A DNA stretch of 12,216 bases from an uncultured Clostridia bacterium (GTDB lineage Bacteria; Bacillota; Clostridia; Christensenellales; CAG-314). Both the position numbers and the translations under genes were made by a program. The notes under the pieces were generated by a model that saw nothing but the letters and a program-made list of their open reading frames with translations, did no database searches and was not told the DNA's origin. The first letter of the stretch is position 1; every line of letters begins with the position of its first letter. The stretch lies in NCBI GenBank assembly GCA_934294965.1, contig CAKRAM010000140.1:1-12216 (forward strand). The letters are read 5' to 3'. Below, in pieces: positions 6,871 to 12,216 of this stretch.

Positions 6871-6912
6871 GGTCCCTCTCAAGGGGATCCTTCGACTTAC
6901 GCTAGGGATGAC
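6871..6912. repeat. Related intergenic repeat in reverse orientation
   Basis: On the minus strand this reads GTCATCCC-TAGCGTAAGTCGAAGGATCCCC. That is the same GTCAT...GAGCG-AGCGAAG...ATCCCC pattern as the 4508 copy, with several substitutions. Together with the copy at 6781 it makes a loose inverted pair about 130 bp long. Confidence 0.5.
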
Positions 6913-6966
6913 GTTATCGCATGGTTGGTTACGTTGTATCAATCGGCTTTGTATTAGTACGCGCCA

Positions 6967-6978
6967 GCATTGCAATGC
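6967..6978. repeat. 12-bp perfect palindrome
   Basis: GCATTGCAATGC. The half GCATTGCAA also occurs downstream of the repeat copy at 4508. Function unknown. Confidence 0.4.
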
Positions 6979-7013
6979 CAACAATTGCAAACCGCAACAA
7001 ACACCGCGCACGA

Positions 7014-7056
7014 ACCAACTGAAACAGGCTTCGCCTGCGTTGCACGTCTGGTCGGA
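7014..7056. repeat. 43-bp hairpin repeat, copy 2
   Basis: The same nested inverted repeat as at 2533-2575, with 39 of 43 positions identical and no gaps. The inner CAGGC/GCCTG stem is fully conserved, and the only change in its loop is A to T. It lies just downstream of the amidase gene's 3' end. Confidence 0.8.
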
Positions 7057-7082
7057 AAATCCTTGCACGCGAACCGGCGGAA

Positions 7083-7096
7083 ACCGGCAAGCCGGT
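7083..7096. repeat. GC-rich near-palindrome shared with 4385-4397
   Basis: ACCGGC-AA-GCCGGT; its last 13 bases recur exactly at 4385-4397. It lies 7 bp beyond the amidase stop codon. It could act as a transcript-end hairpin, but there is no T-run on the minus strand. Confidence 0.55.
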
Positions 7097-7102
7097 GGTA
7101 GG

Positions 7103-7783
7103 CTACCTGCACAAATACTGCAACAATCCGCAGTACACGGCATTGCACAGTTTTTCTTTGTATTCGTCGGTGCAAAGCAGTCGGCATTCGGTCTCGTTGC
7201 TCAAAAATCCAAATTCCACAATAACGGCGGTGCAGCCGATTTCCCTGCACATAAAGTAGTCACCACAAAGTGCCGAGTAGTTGCCTCCGCTTGCCGCGTT
7301 CAAATTTTGTTGAATAGCGACGGCAAGTTTTTCCCCTTCCTCGTCCCCTTTTTGAAAAAACACTTGGCAGCCCGAACGCGTGCTGTCGGCAAACTTGTTC
7401 ATATGCACGCTTATGCAAACGTTTGCGCCGCAATCGGCAACAATTTTCTTTCGCGCCACCATATCCCTGCGCTTGAAGCCTTTCGTGGGCAAGCCGTAAA
7501 GTCCCGCGCTTGTGCTGCGAGTCATCTCGGCGTTGAAACCGCCTAACTCAAACAACTTTTTCAGTTGATGTGCGTACGTCAAGTTCAAGTCGGATTCCTT
7601 TGTGCCGTCGCTTGCCACAACTCCGCCGTCAATTCCGCCGTGTCCTGCGTCGATGGCAACCGTGTATGCAACAATAGCGGTGTCGGCATCATCTTTCACG
7701 GACAAAGCAAACGTCATTGCGGACAAAGCACAGCAGGTCAAAATTAGTACGATTGCAACAATTTTTGTAGTAGGTTTATTCAT
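7103..7783 (-). CDS. cwlD: N-acetylmuramoyl-L-alanine amidase, CwlD-like
   Basis: A 226-residue zinc amidase of the Amidase_3 family that cuts the bond between N-acetylmuramic acid and L-alanine in peptidoglycan. Residues 8-27 form a hydrophobic signal or anchor segment, placing the enzyme outside the membrane. The zinc ligands are H48 (in AIDAGHGGIDGG), E63 (in KESDLNL) and H127 (in SVHMNK); the catalytic glutamate is E190 (IVEFGFLSNETE). The TKGFKRRDMVARKK segment at 100-113 and the total length, close to the roughly 237 residues of Bacillus CwlD, favour CwlD, which helps form muramic-delta-lactam in spore cortex. Without other sporulation genes nearby a general wall amidase remains possible, so the symbol is tentative. 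GAGGT lies about 7 nt before the start. It diverges from the nucleoside phosphorylase. A weak -10-like TAAGAT is on the minus strand at 7819-7824. Confidence 0.85.
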   Translation of the reverse strand: MNKPTTKIVAIVLILTCCALSAMTFALSVKDDADTAIVAYTVAIDAGHGGIDGGVVASDGTKESDLNLTYAHQLKKLFELGGFNAEMTRSTSAGLYGLPTKGFKRRDMVARKKIVADCGANVCISVHMNKFADSTRSGCQVFFQKGDEEGEKLAVAIQQNLNAASGGNYSALCGDYFMCREIGCTAVIVEFGFLSNETECRLLCTDEYKEKLCNAVYCGLLQYLCR

Positions 7784-7895
7784 TTTTTACCTCAAAAGCC
7801 GCATAAGCGACAGCGTTCATCTTACTATATGGCAAGTCGCTTTTGCATATGAAGCGGAAGTCGTCAAAAACCGCGCAACAAAATTCAAAATTATA

Positions 7896-7924
7896 TTGAA
7901 ATGGCAACGGTAATATGATATAAT
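7896..7924 (+). promoter_or_regulatory. Sigma-A promoter of the nucleoside phosphorylase gene
   Basis: TTGAAA (7896-7901), a 17-bp spacer, and TATAAT (7919-7924), with an extended -10 TG at 7916-7917. It sits 40 bp before the start codon. The 8-bp arms AATTATAT (7889-7896) and ATATAATT (7918-7925) form an inverted repeat around it. Confidence 0.8.
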
Positions 7925-7963
7925 TATCATTCAATCCATAGGCACATGCCGCAAGGAGTAGTT

Positions 7964-9277
7964 ATGAACATTCTGGACGTTATCGAAATAAAAAAGAATA
8001 AAGGCGAACTTTCCACCGAGCAAATCAAGTATTTTGTGGACGGCTTCACCAATGGGGAAATTGCCGACTATCAAATTTCTTCGTTGCTTATGGCAATACT
8101 TCTAAACGGCATGACCGACCGCGAAACCTTCGATATGACCGATGCTATGTTGCACAGTGGCGACGTGGTGGATATGTCCCGATTGGGCGGCTGCGTGGTA
8201 GACAAGCATTCCACCGGCGGCATTGGAGATAGCACAACGTTGGCGCTTGCCCCCATTTTGGCTTGCTGCGGCGTTTACGTGGCAAAAATGAGCGGCAGAG
8301 GCTTGGGCTTCACAGGCGGCACAATAGACAAATTGGACAGTATTCCCGGCTTCGACACAAGTCTGTCCGAAGAGGAATTTTTCCGCGTTGTAAAAAGCGT
8401 CGGCTGCGCCGTAATCGGACAAACCGCCAACCTTGCCCCAGCGGACAAAAAACTTTACGCCCTTCGCGACGTAACCGGCACGGTAAACAGCATACCGCTC
8501 ATTTGCGGCAGCATAATGTCCAAAAAACTTGCCAGCGGTTCGGATACAATTCTGCTGGACGTAAAGTACGGTAGCGGTGCGTTTATGCCCGATCCTGAAT
8601 CGGCGCTGGTCCTTGCCGAAAAAATGGTAAAAATCGGCACGCTGGGCGGCAAAAAGATGGGCGCGCTCATCACGGATATGCAACAGCCTCTTTCCGATCA
8701 CGTAGGCAACGCGCTGGAAGTTATCGGCATAATTGAGGTTTTGAACGGCAAAAAGAACCGTTTGTATCGCGAAATTGACGAAGTTGCCACAAAACTGCTT
8801 GTTTTGACGGGCAAATATACCGTTAAGACCGCCGAAGAAGCCGTAACTAACGCAATTGAAAGCGGTGCGGCTCTAAAAAAACTTGCCGAAATGGTGGAGG
8901 CGCAACACGGCGATCCTTCGTACATTTTCAATCCGCAAAAATTCACTCTCGGCACTCCCGTGGACGTTCTTGCAAGCCGTGACGGCTGCGTTTCTTCCAT
9001 GGTTGCGGCTGATATCGGCAGGTCGGTAACACTTTTGGGTGGCGGAAGAATGAAAAAAGAGGACGCAATCGACTACTCGGTCGGCGTTGTTATGCACACC
9101 GAACTTGGCAAAACCGTCAAAAAGGGCGACGTTATCGCCACTGTTTACCACAACGGCAAAAACGTCAACGAGGCAATCGAGTTGCTCACTTCGGCGATAC
9201 ATATCACCGATAACCAAATCCCCGCACCCAAAATTGCCTATGCCTTCGTGGACAAAAACGGCATAGTAAAATATTAA
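7964..9277 (+). CDS. pdp: Pyrimidine-nucleoside phosphorylase
   Basis: A 437-residue cytoplasmic enzyme. It splits thymidine, deoxyuridine or uridine with phosphate into the base and (deoxy)ribose-1-phosphate, in nucleoside salvage and catabolism. The phosphate-binding DKHSTGGIGD is at 80-89. The thymidine/pyrimidine phosphorylase signature SGRGLGFTGGTID is at 110-122, followed by KLDSIPGF. The substrate-site segments ALRDVTGTV (166-174) and SIMSKKLASGSD (183-194) are present, then DVKYGSGAFM. The length is close to the usual 433 or so of Firmicute Pdp. ATG 7964 is preferred over the in-frame ATG at 7946 because AAGGAG lies 6 nt before it and the product then starts like the family. It has its own strong promoter. 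The other usual deoxynucleoside genes (deoC, cdd, phosphopentomutase) are not adjacent. Confidence 0.95.
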   Translation: MNILDVIEIKKNKGELSTEQIKYFVDGFTNGEIADYQISSLLMAILLNGMTDRETFDMTDAMLHSGDVVDMSRLGGCVVDKHSTGGIGDSTTLALAPILACCGVYVAKMSGRGLGFTGGTIDKLDSIPGFDTSLSEEEFFRVVKSVGCAVIGQTANLAPADKKLYALRDVTGTVNSIPLICGSIMSKKLASGSDTILLDVKYGSGAFMPDPESALVLAEKMVKIGTLGGKKMGALITDMQQPLSDHVGNALEVIGIIEVLNGKKNRLYREIDEVATKLLVLTGKYTVKTAEEAVTNAIESGAALKKLAEMVEAQHGDPSYIFNPQKFTLGTPVDVLASRDGCVSSMVAADIGRSVTLLGGGRMKKEDAIDYSVGVVMHTELGKTVKKGDVIATVYHNGKNVNEAIELLTSAIHITDNQIPAPKIAYAFVDKNGIVKY

Positions 9278-9318
9278 AGTCGGGCAGGCAAAAATTCGAC
9301 GTAAGTCATCAAAAAATT

Positions 9319-9966
9319 ATGAAAGCAAACGTACTACTGAATTACTACAATTTTGACGGCGATTGGGCAAAAAACACCCTTTCGCCCCTTCTTTACGGCA
9401 AAAAAACGCTCATTATTCCCCTTGCTTACAGGGAAAAAGACGTTTTCGACAATGATTCTTGGCAGTCGCTGTACGGCACGCATGGAGAAAAATATCAAAA
9501 TATCACCGCGCCGTTTGTTGCGTACAATATGCCCGTCGATTGGCTCAACTATTTTGACAATCGGGATAAACTTGCGCAAATTGCCGATGCCGACGTGCTG
9601 TTTTTTTGCGGCGGCATGCCGGAAAAAGCCATCGCACGCATGCAAGAATTGGGAATAACCGACGCCGTAAAGCATTTTAACGGCATTGTTATGGGCGCTT
9701 CGGCAGGAGCGATGTTGCAACTGGAAACCTACCACGTCACCCCGGACGAGGACTACAATGGTTACGGCATTTGGAACGGTTTGGCGCTTGTTTGCGGATT
9801 GGATTTGGAAGTCCACTTTTTGGATACCGATTTGCAAAATCAATGCACGGCGCGCGCAATAAGGGACTTGGGACTACCCGTCTATCAAATGTGGCACGAG
9901 GGCGGTTTGCTGGTTGCGGACGGCAAAGTTACGCCGATGGGGCAAGTGCGCTTGGTAACAAAGTAA
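9319..9966 (+). CDS. Peptidase family S51-like protein (dipeptidase E type)
   Basis: 215 residues with the glutamine-amidotransferase-like fold used by family S51 serine peptidases (aspartyl dipeptidase PepE, cyanophycinase-like). The nucleophile elbow GASAGAM places the active serine at S128. VLFFCGGMPEKAIARM (93-108) is the preceding glycine-rich loop, and H166 in LEVHFLDTD is the likely catalytic histidine. There is no signal peptide. It starts 41 bp after the phosphorylase stop and is probably on the same transcript, but no clear ribosome-binding site precedes ATG 9319, so expression may be low or depend on the upstream gene. A strong terminator follows at 10049. Substrate specificity, for example Asp-X dipeptides, is assumed from the family only. 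Confidence 0.85.
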   Translation: MKANVLLNYYNFDGDWAKNTLSPLLYGKKTLIIPLAYREKDVFDNDSWQSLYGTHGEKYQNITAPFVAYNMPVDWLNYFDNRDKLAQIADADVLFFCGGMPEKAIARMQELGITDAVKHFNGIVMGASAGAMLQLETYHVTPDEDYNGYGIWNGLALVCGLDLEVHFLDTDLQNQCTARAIRDLGLPVYQMWHEGGLLVADGKVTPMGQVRLVTK

Positions 9967-10048
9967 TTGTAACGCGGCAATTTTGCGCGAACGGGCAAGC
10001 GTTTTGCCGGCAATGCAATAATAATAAATAACTAAATCGACAAAATTC

Positions 10049-10072
10049 AAAGCCGCTATTTGCGGCTTTTTT
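10049..10072 (+). terminator. Intrinsic terminator after the S51 peptidase gene
   Basis: An 8-bp stem AAAGCCGC/GCGGCTTT around a TATTT loop, followed directly by a run of six T (10067-10072). It separates the pdp/S51 unit from the next promoter. Confidence 0.9.
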
Positions 10073-10176
10073 GCTTGCCAAAGTGTGCTTAAAGTAGATT
10101 GTTACATTTTTTGACATAAAATCGTGCTTTTTTTCTGCCAAAGTCCGTAACAAGCGGCTATTTTTCCGCTAATTAT

Positions 10177-10205
10177 TTGACACATACCAACAATTTTTGT
10201 ATAAT
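10177..10205 (+). promoter_or_regulatory. Perfect-consensus sigma-A promoter
   Basis: TTGACA (10177-10182), a 17-bp spacer, and TATAAT (10200-10205). Transcription should begin near 10212, about 265 nt before the serine acetyltransferase start codon. A full consensus match is unusual for a biosynthetic gene and is more typical of stable RNA genes. Confidence 0.85.
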
Positions 10206-10211
10206 TTATTC

Positions 10212-10410
10212 AATTAGGTAGATTGTTCGCCGTAGGCAGCAGAGAGTTTTAACTTTGGGTTTTGTGCAACCGAAAACAAGTGTTTTCCTTTGGGATAAAC
10301 CTGTTTAGATGTTTTTTTGCGGTGTATAGAAACGAGTTGTTATTTTAAGATAAACACACCGTAACACAAAGCGCATCGCAGTTGTAAGTGTGCCTAGTCG
10401 ATCAAATCGT
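10212..10410 (+). ncRNA. Candidate structured RNA (independent small RNA or long leader of the serine acetyltransferase)
   Basis: The transcript from the consensus promoter can close on itself. GAUUG (10221-10225), UCG (10227-10229) and UAGGCA (10233-10238) pair with CAAAUC (10403-10408, one bulge), CGA (10399-10401) and UGCCUA (10391-10396). Inside, GUUUUGUG (10259-10266) pairs with CACAAAGC (10365-10372) over 8 bp, and AACU (10251-10254) with AGUU (10380-10383). Two local hairpins follow: GAAAAC-AAGU-GUUUUC (10272-10287), and CGGUGU/ACACCG (10320-10325 with 10356-10361). There is no open reading frame and no T-box, SAM-riboswitch, tmRNA or RNase P signature that I can recognise. A 6S-like RNA was considered because of the long closing stem and bubble. 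I could not match its conserved sequence, and the branched interior argues against it. Confidence 0.5.
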
Positions 10411-10478
10411 GCAAAGCCTTGCGTGCGGCTGTTTCCTTCGTGCGTACTGCTTGCAAATCCGCCGAATTTGCCAAAACA

Positions 10479-11048
10479 ATGAAGAAACAAAAACCTAAAA
10501 AAGTCGGTTTTTTCAAATCAATAAAACAGCGAGATCCTGCCGCAAGATGCGCGTTGGAAATCTTTTTGCTGTACCCGGGCGTGCATGCGATAATTTGGCA
10601 TCGCGTTGCGCATTTTTTCTACGTAATACACCTGCGTTTTTTGGCTAGGTTGCTGTCGCAACTGTGCAGGTTTTTTACGGGTATCGAAATCCACCCCGGC
10701 GCAAAAATCGGCAAAAATTTGTTCATCGACCACGGCATGGGCGTAGTTATCGGTCAAACCGCCGTCATCGGTGATAACTGCACGATTTACCAAGGCGCAA
10801 CCTTGGGCGGAACGGGCAAGGAGCATAACAAACGCCATCCCACGCTGGGCAACAACGTGGTAGTAGGCGCAGGCGCAAAAGTTTTGGGCAACATAACCGT
10901 TGGCGATAACGTCAAAATCGGCGCAAACTCCGTTGTGCTTAAAAACGTTCCGTCGGATACGACGGTTGTTGGCGTAACTCGCATTATCGACAAAACCAAC
11001 GTCATCGACGAAGAATGTTCTTTTAGCGGCAGCAAGGAAGTTTTTTAG
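10479..11048 (+). CDS. cysE: Serine O-acetyltransferase
   Basis: A 189-residue cytoplasmic enzyme that transfers acetyl from acetyl-CoA to L-serine, giving O-acetylserine for cysteine synthesis. The short helical N-terminal part holds the conserved QRDPAAR (17-23) and the HR-AHFFY region. A left-handed beta-helix of hexapeptide repeats follows (IHPGAKIGKNLFIDHGMGVVIG onward). E70 and H85 correspond to the catalytic acid/histidine pair (Asp143/His158 in the E. coli enzyme), and the loop GGTGKEHNKRHP (110-121) fits the acetyl-CoA/serine site. It is closest in style to the Bacillus-type enzyme but lacks that protein's roughly 25-residue charged C-terminal tail. ATG 10479 gives the expected distance to DPAAR. 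In-frame TTG 10419 and GTG 10440 are possible, and none has a clear ribosome-binding site. No cysK is adjacent. Confidence 0.93.
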   Translation: MKKQKPKKVGFFKSIKQRDPAARCALEIFLLYPGVHAIIWHRVAHFFYVIHLRFLARLLSQLCRFFTGIEIHPGAKIGKNLFIDHGMGVVIGQTAVIGDNCTIYQGATLGGTGKEHNKRHPTLGNNVVVGAGAKVLGNITVGDNVKIGANSVVLKNVPSDTTVVGVTRIIDKTNVIDEECSFSGSKEVF

Positions 11049-11118
11049 CGTAGTTGCTTCAAACAAATGCCCAAATTGAAAAGTTTACAAAAAAATATAT
11101 GCATCTTTCAGCTTGGTT

Positions 11119-11135
11119 TTAGTACTCTGTACTAA
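11119..11135. promoter_or_regulatory. FapR-like operator upstream of the DegV gene
   Basis: TTAGTAC-TCT-GTACTAA is a perfect inverted repeat with 7-bp arms, and the symmetry extends by two more bases on each side (11117-11137). The half-sites and the 3-bp spacing equal the Bacillus FapR consensus as I recall it (TTAGTAC-CTG-GTACTAA). FapR is a malonyl-CoA-responsive repressor of lipid synthesis genes. A TAAAAT hexamer at 11133-11138 could be an overlapping -10, though no good -35 is visible. The absence of a T-tract argues against a terminator. Confidence 0.6.
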
Positions 11136-11223
11136 AATTGCTCGTTGTCGGAAAAAATCTAGTCGATCGGTCGGCTAACGTCTAATACGACGCGGAGCGC
11201 ATTTACGCTTGGATACATAAACG

Positions 11224-11241
11224 TTTGCGCGTTGACGCAAA
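11224..11241. repeat. Inverted repeat just before the DegV ribosome-binding site
   Basis: TTTGCG-CGTTGA-CGCAAA, with 6-bp arms, ends 4 bp before the GAGAGG ribosome-binding site. It may be an mRNA hairpin or a second operator; nothing more can be said. Confidence 0.4.
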
Positions 11242-11254
11242 TTGAGAGGTTAAA

Positions 11255-12112
11255 ATGAAAATAAAAATTACAGCGGATAGTACCTGCGATCTTTCCCCCG
11301 AACTTGTAGAAAAATATAACGTAGGAATAATGCCTTTGCACGTATCGCTGGGCAAGGACGACTACTTGGACGGCGTCACCATCCAACCGTCTTTCATTTA
11401 CGATTTTTACGCAAAAAACAAAATTTTGCCCAAATCGGGATGTCGTAACGAACAGGAATATGCGGAGTTCTTCAAGTCGTTTTTGGACGAAGGCTACGAT
11501 GCAGTTATTCACTTCGATATCTCGGCGGAGATGTCCGGCTCCTACGCTTCGGCGTCGCAGGCTGCTTCCTCGCTTAAAAACGTTTACGTTGTGGATAGCC
11601 GCAACCTTTCCACCGGCACAGGGCTGCTTGTGTTGGATGCATGCGATATGGCTGCAAAGGGTATGAGTCCTGCCGATATCGTCGCGCGTGAAAACGTTCG
11701 CAGCGGCGCGGTTCAAGCCTCTTTCATCATCGAAAATTTGGAATTTTTGCACAAGGGCGGAAGATGTTCTTCGCTTATGTACTTCGGCGCAAACCTTTTG
11801 ATGATTCGTCCGATAATCGAAGTTTCCGACGGCAAAATGGGCGTAGGCAAAAAGCCTTTCGGCAAATACGTTCGTTGCGTGGAAAAATACGTAGCCTACG
11901 TAAAGAACAAGTACACCAATCCGGACAAAACTCGTTGCTTTGTAACACACACCAAAATGGACGCGGGAATTGCGGAAAAAGTGGTGGAAGCGGTAAAAAG
12001 TTGGGGCATTTTCGACGAAGTGCTGGAAACAACCGCCGGTTGCACGGTAACAACTCATTGCGGTGCAAACACAATCGGGGTTTTGTTCATCAACGACGGC
12101 GGCGTGCAATAA
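11255..12112 (+). CDS. DegV family fatty-acid-binding protein (FakB-like)
   Basis: A 285-residue cytoplasmic two-domain DegV protein. In Firmicutes such FakB proteins carry a fatty acid that the kinase FakA phosphorylates, feeding phospholipid synthesis. Visible family landmarks are TADSTCDL (6-13), ISAEMSGSYASA (89-100, with the ligand-contacting serine S94), DSRNLSTGTG (114-123), FLHKGGR (164-170) and HCGANTIGVLF (268-278). Two landmarks are altered: the usual Thr-Ser-Gln-Pro-type motif is KSGCR at 60-64, and the usual HxGPG is HCGAN. GAGAGG precedes ATG 11255 at good spacing. It is monocistronic here, with a FapR-like operator upstream and a terminator downstream, which agrees with a lipid role. 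fakA is not in the window. Confidence 0.9.
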   Translation: MKIKITADSTCDLSPELVEKYNVGIMPLHVSLGKDDYLDGVTIQPSFIYDFYAKNKILPKSGCRNEQEYAEFFKSFLDEGYDAVIHFDISAEMSGSYASASQAASSLKNVYVVDSRNLSTGTGLLVLDACDMAAKGMSPADIVARENVRSGAVQASFIIENLEFLHKGGRCSSLMYFGANLLMIRPIIEVSDGKMGVGKKPFGKYVRCVEKYVAYVKNKYTNPDKTRCFVTHTKMDAGIAEKVVEAVKSWGIFDEVLETTAGCTVTTHCGANTIGVLFINDGGVQ

Positions 12113-12140
12113 TTTAACAAGTAACACTATAACGGCTTAA

Positions 12141-12170
12141 CCTACAACGGTTTCGCCGTTTTTTTTGTAG
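12141..12170 (+). terminator. Intrinsic terminator after the DegV gene
   Basis: Stem AACGG/CCGTT around TTTCG, followed by eight T (12159-12166). The wider arms CTACAA (12142-12147) and TTGTAG (12165-12170) also pair, so the hairpin could serve either strand. Confidence 0.88.
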
Positions 12171-12216
12171 AAAGGTCATAGAAAAGTGTAAAAAACAACG
12201 AAAGTGTCAGTTGAAT

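Noticed and set aside
4282..7102. CRISPR array
   Set aside because: The repeats are few, irregularly spaced, in both orientations and of unequal length, with no uniform spacers and no cas genes.
6839..7546. Plus-strand open frame of 235 codons
   Set aside because: It starts inside repeats and is mostly antisense to the CwlD-like amidase, which carries all its catalytic residues.
10212..10410. 6S RNA, T-box or SAM riboswitch
   Set aside because: The closing stem and bubble suggested 6S, but the interior branches into separate hairpins and no conserved 6S, T-box (AGGGUGG) or SAM-box sequence was found. Kept as an unclassified candidate.
11117..11137. Terminator for cysE
   Set aside because: The hairpin is AT-rich and is followed by TTGCTCG rather than a T-tract. 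The match to the FapR pattern explains it better.
11159..12127. Long open frame of about 322 codons on the minus strand
   Set aside because: It is antisense to the DegV gene, whose family motifs are clear. The minus-strand protein has no recognisable domain and no ribosome-binding site; it is a by-product of codon bias.
1..12216. tRNA or rRNA genes and IS-element transposases
   Set aside because: No cloverleaf with a GGTTCRA-type T-arm, no rRNA segments and no transposase motifs were noticed on either strand.

Overview
The window looks like chromosomal DNA from a Gram-positive, Clostridia-type Firmicute, probably an uncultured gut lineage. This rests on the gene complement: an ABC-F ATPase, an M3 oligoendopeptidase, a CwlD-like amidase, pyrimidine-nucleoside phosphorylase, a Bacillus-like serine acetyltransferase and a DegV protein. 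AGGAG-type ribosome-binding sites, near-consensus sigma-A promoters and DnaA boxes of the TTATCCACA type agree with it. I cannot name the genus.

Left block (1-4281, all +): the 3' end of an ABC-F gene overlaps an SDR oxidoreductase by an ATGA junction. An N-terminally anchored alpha/beta hydrolase and an M3 metallopeptidase follow, separated by gaps of about 320 and 140 bp. The first gap may hold the decayed end of a minus-strand gene; the second holds a hairpin repeat that recurs at 7014.

Middle block (4282-7102): visibly more AT-rich, with few genes and strands switching. It contains intergenic repeats at both ends, a bidirectional-looking terminator, and a two-gene minus-strand pair (a one-TPR protein with a C-terminal membrane anchor, and a four-helix membrane protein). 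Divergent from the pair is a 69-residue XRE regulator behind a 36-bp inverted repeat. Then comes a compact array of DnaA boxes: three perfect, plus degenerate copies, short inverted repeats and a tandem hexamer. I read this block as a variable or accessory segment. The DnaA-box array could be a replication origin or a DnaA-titration site, although no dnaA or dnaN is in view.

Right block (7103-12216): a CwlD-like amidase (-) diverges from a pyrimidine-nucleoside phosphorylase (+) that has a TTGAAA-17-TATAAT promoter. An S51-type peptidase follows, then a good terminator. Next is a perfect TTGACA-17-TATAAT promoter driving about 200 nt of apparently structured RNA ahead of a serine acetyltransferase. 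The last gene is a DegV fatty-acid-binding protein, with a sequence matching the FapR operator pattern (TTAGTAC-N3-GTACTAA) upstream and a strong terminator behind it.

The genes are mostly separate housekeeping functions (peptide, nucleoside, cysteine, lipid and wall metabolism) rather than one pathway. The most interesting items are the DnaA-box array, the candidate RNA before the serine acetyltransferase, the FapR-like site before degV, and the XRE/membrane-protein divergon.
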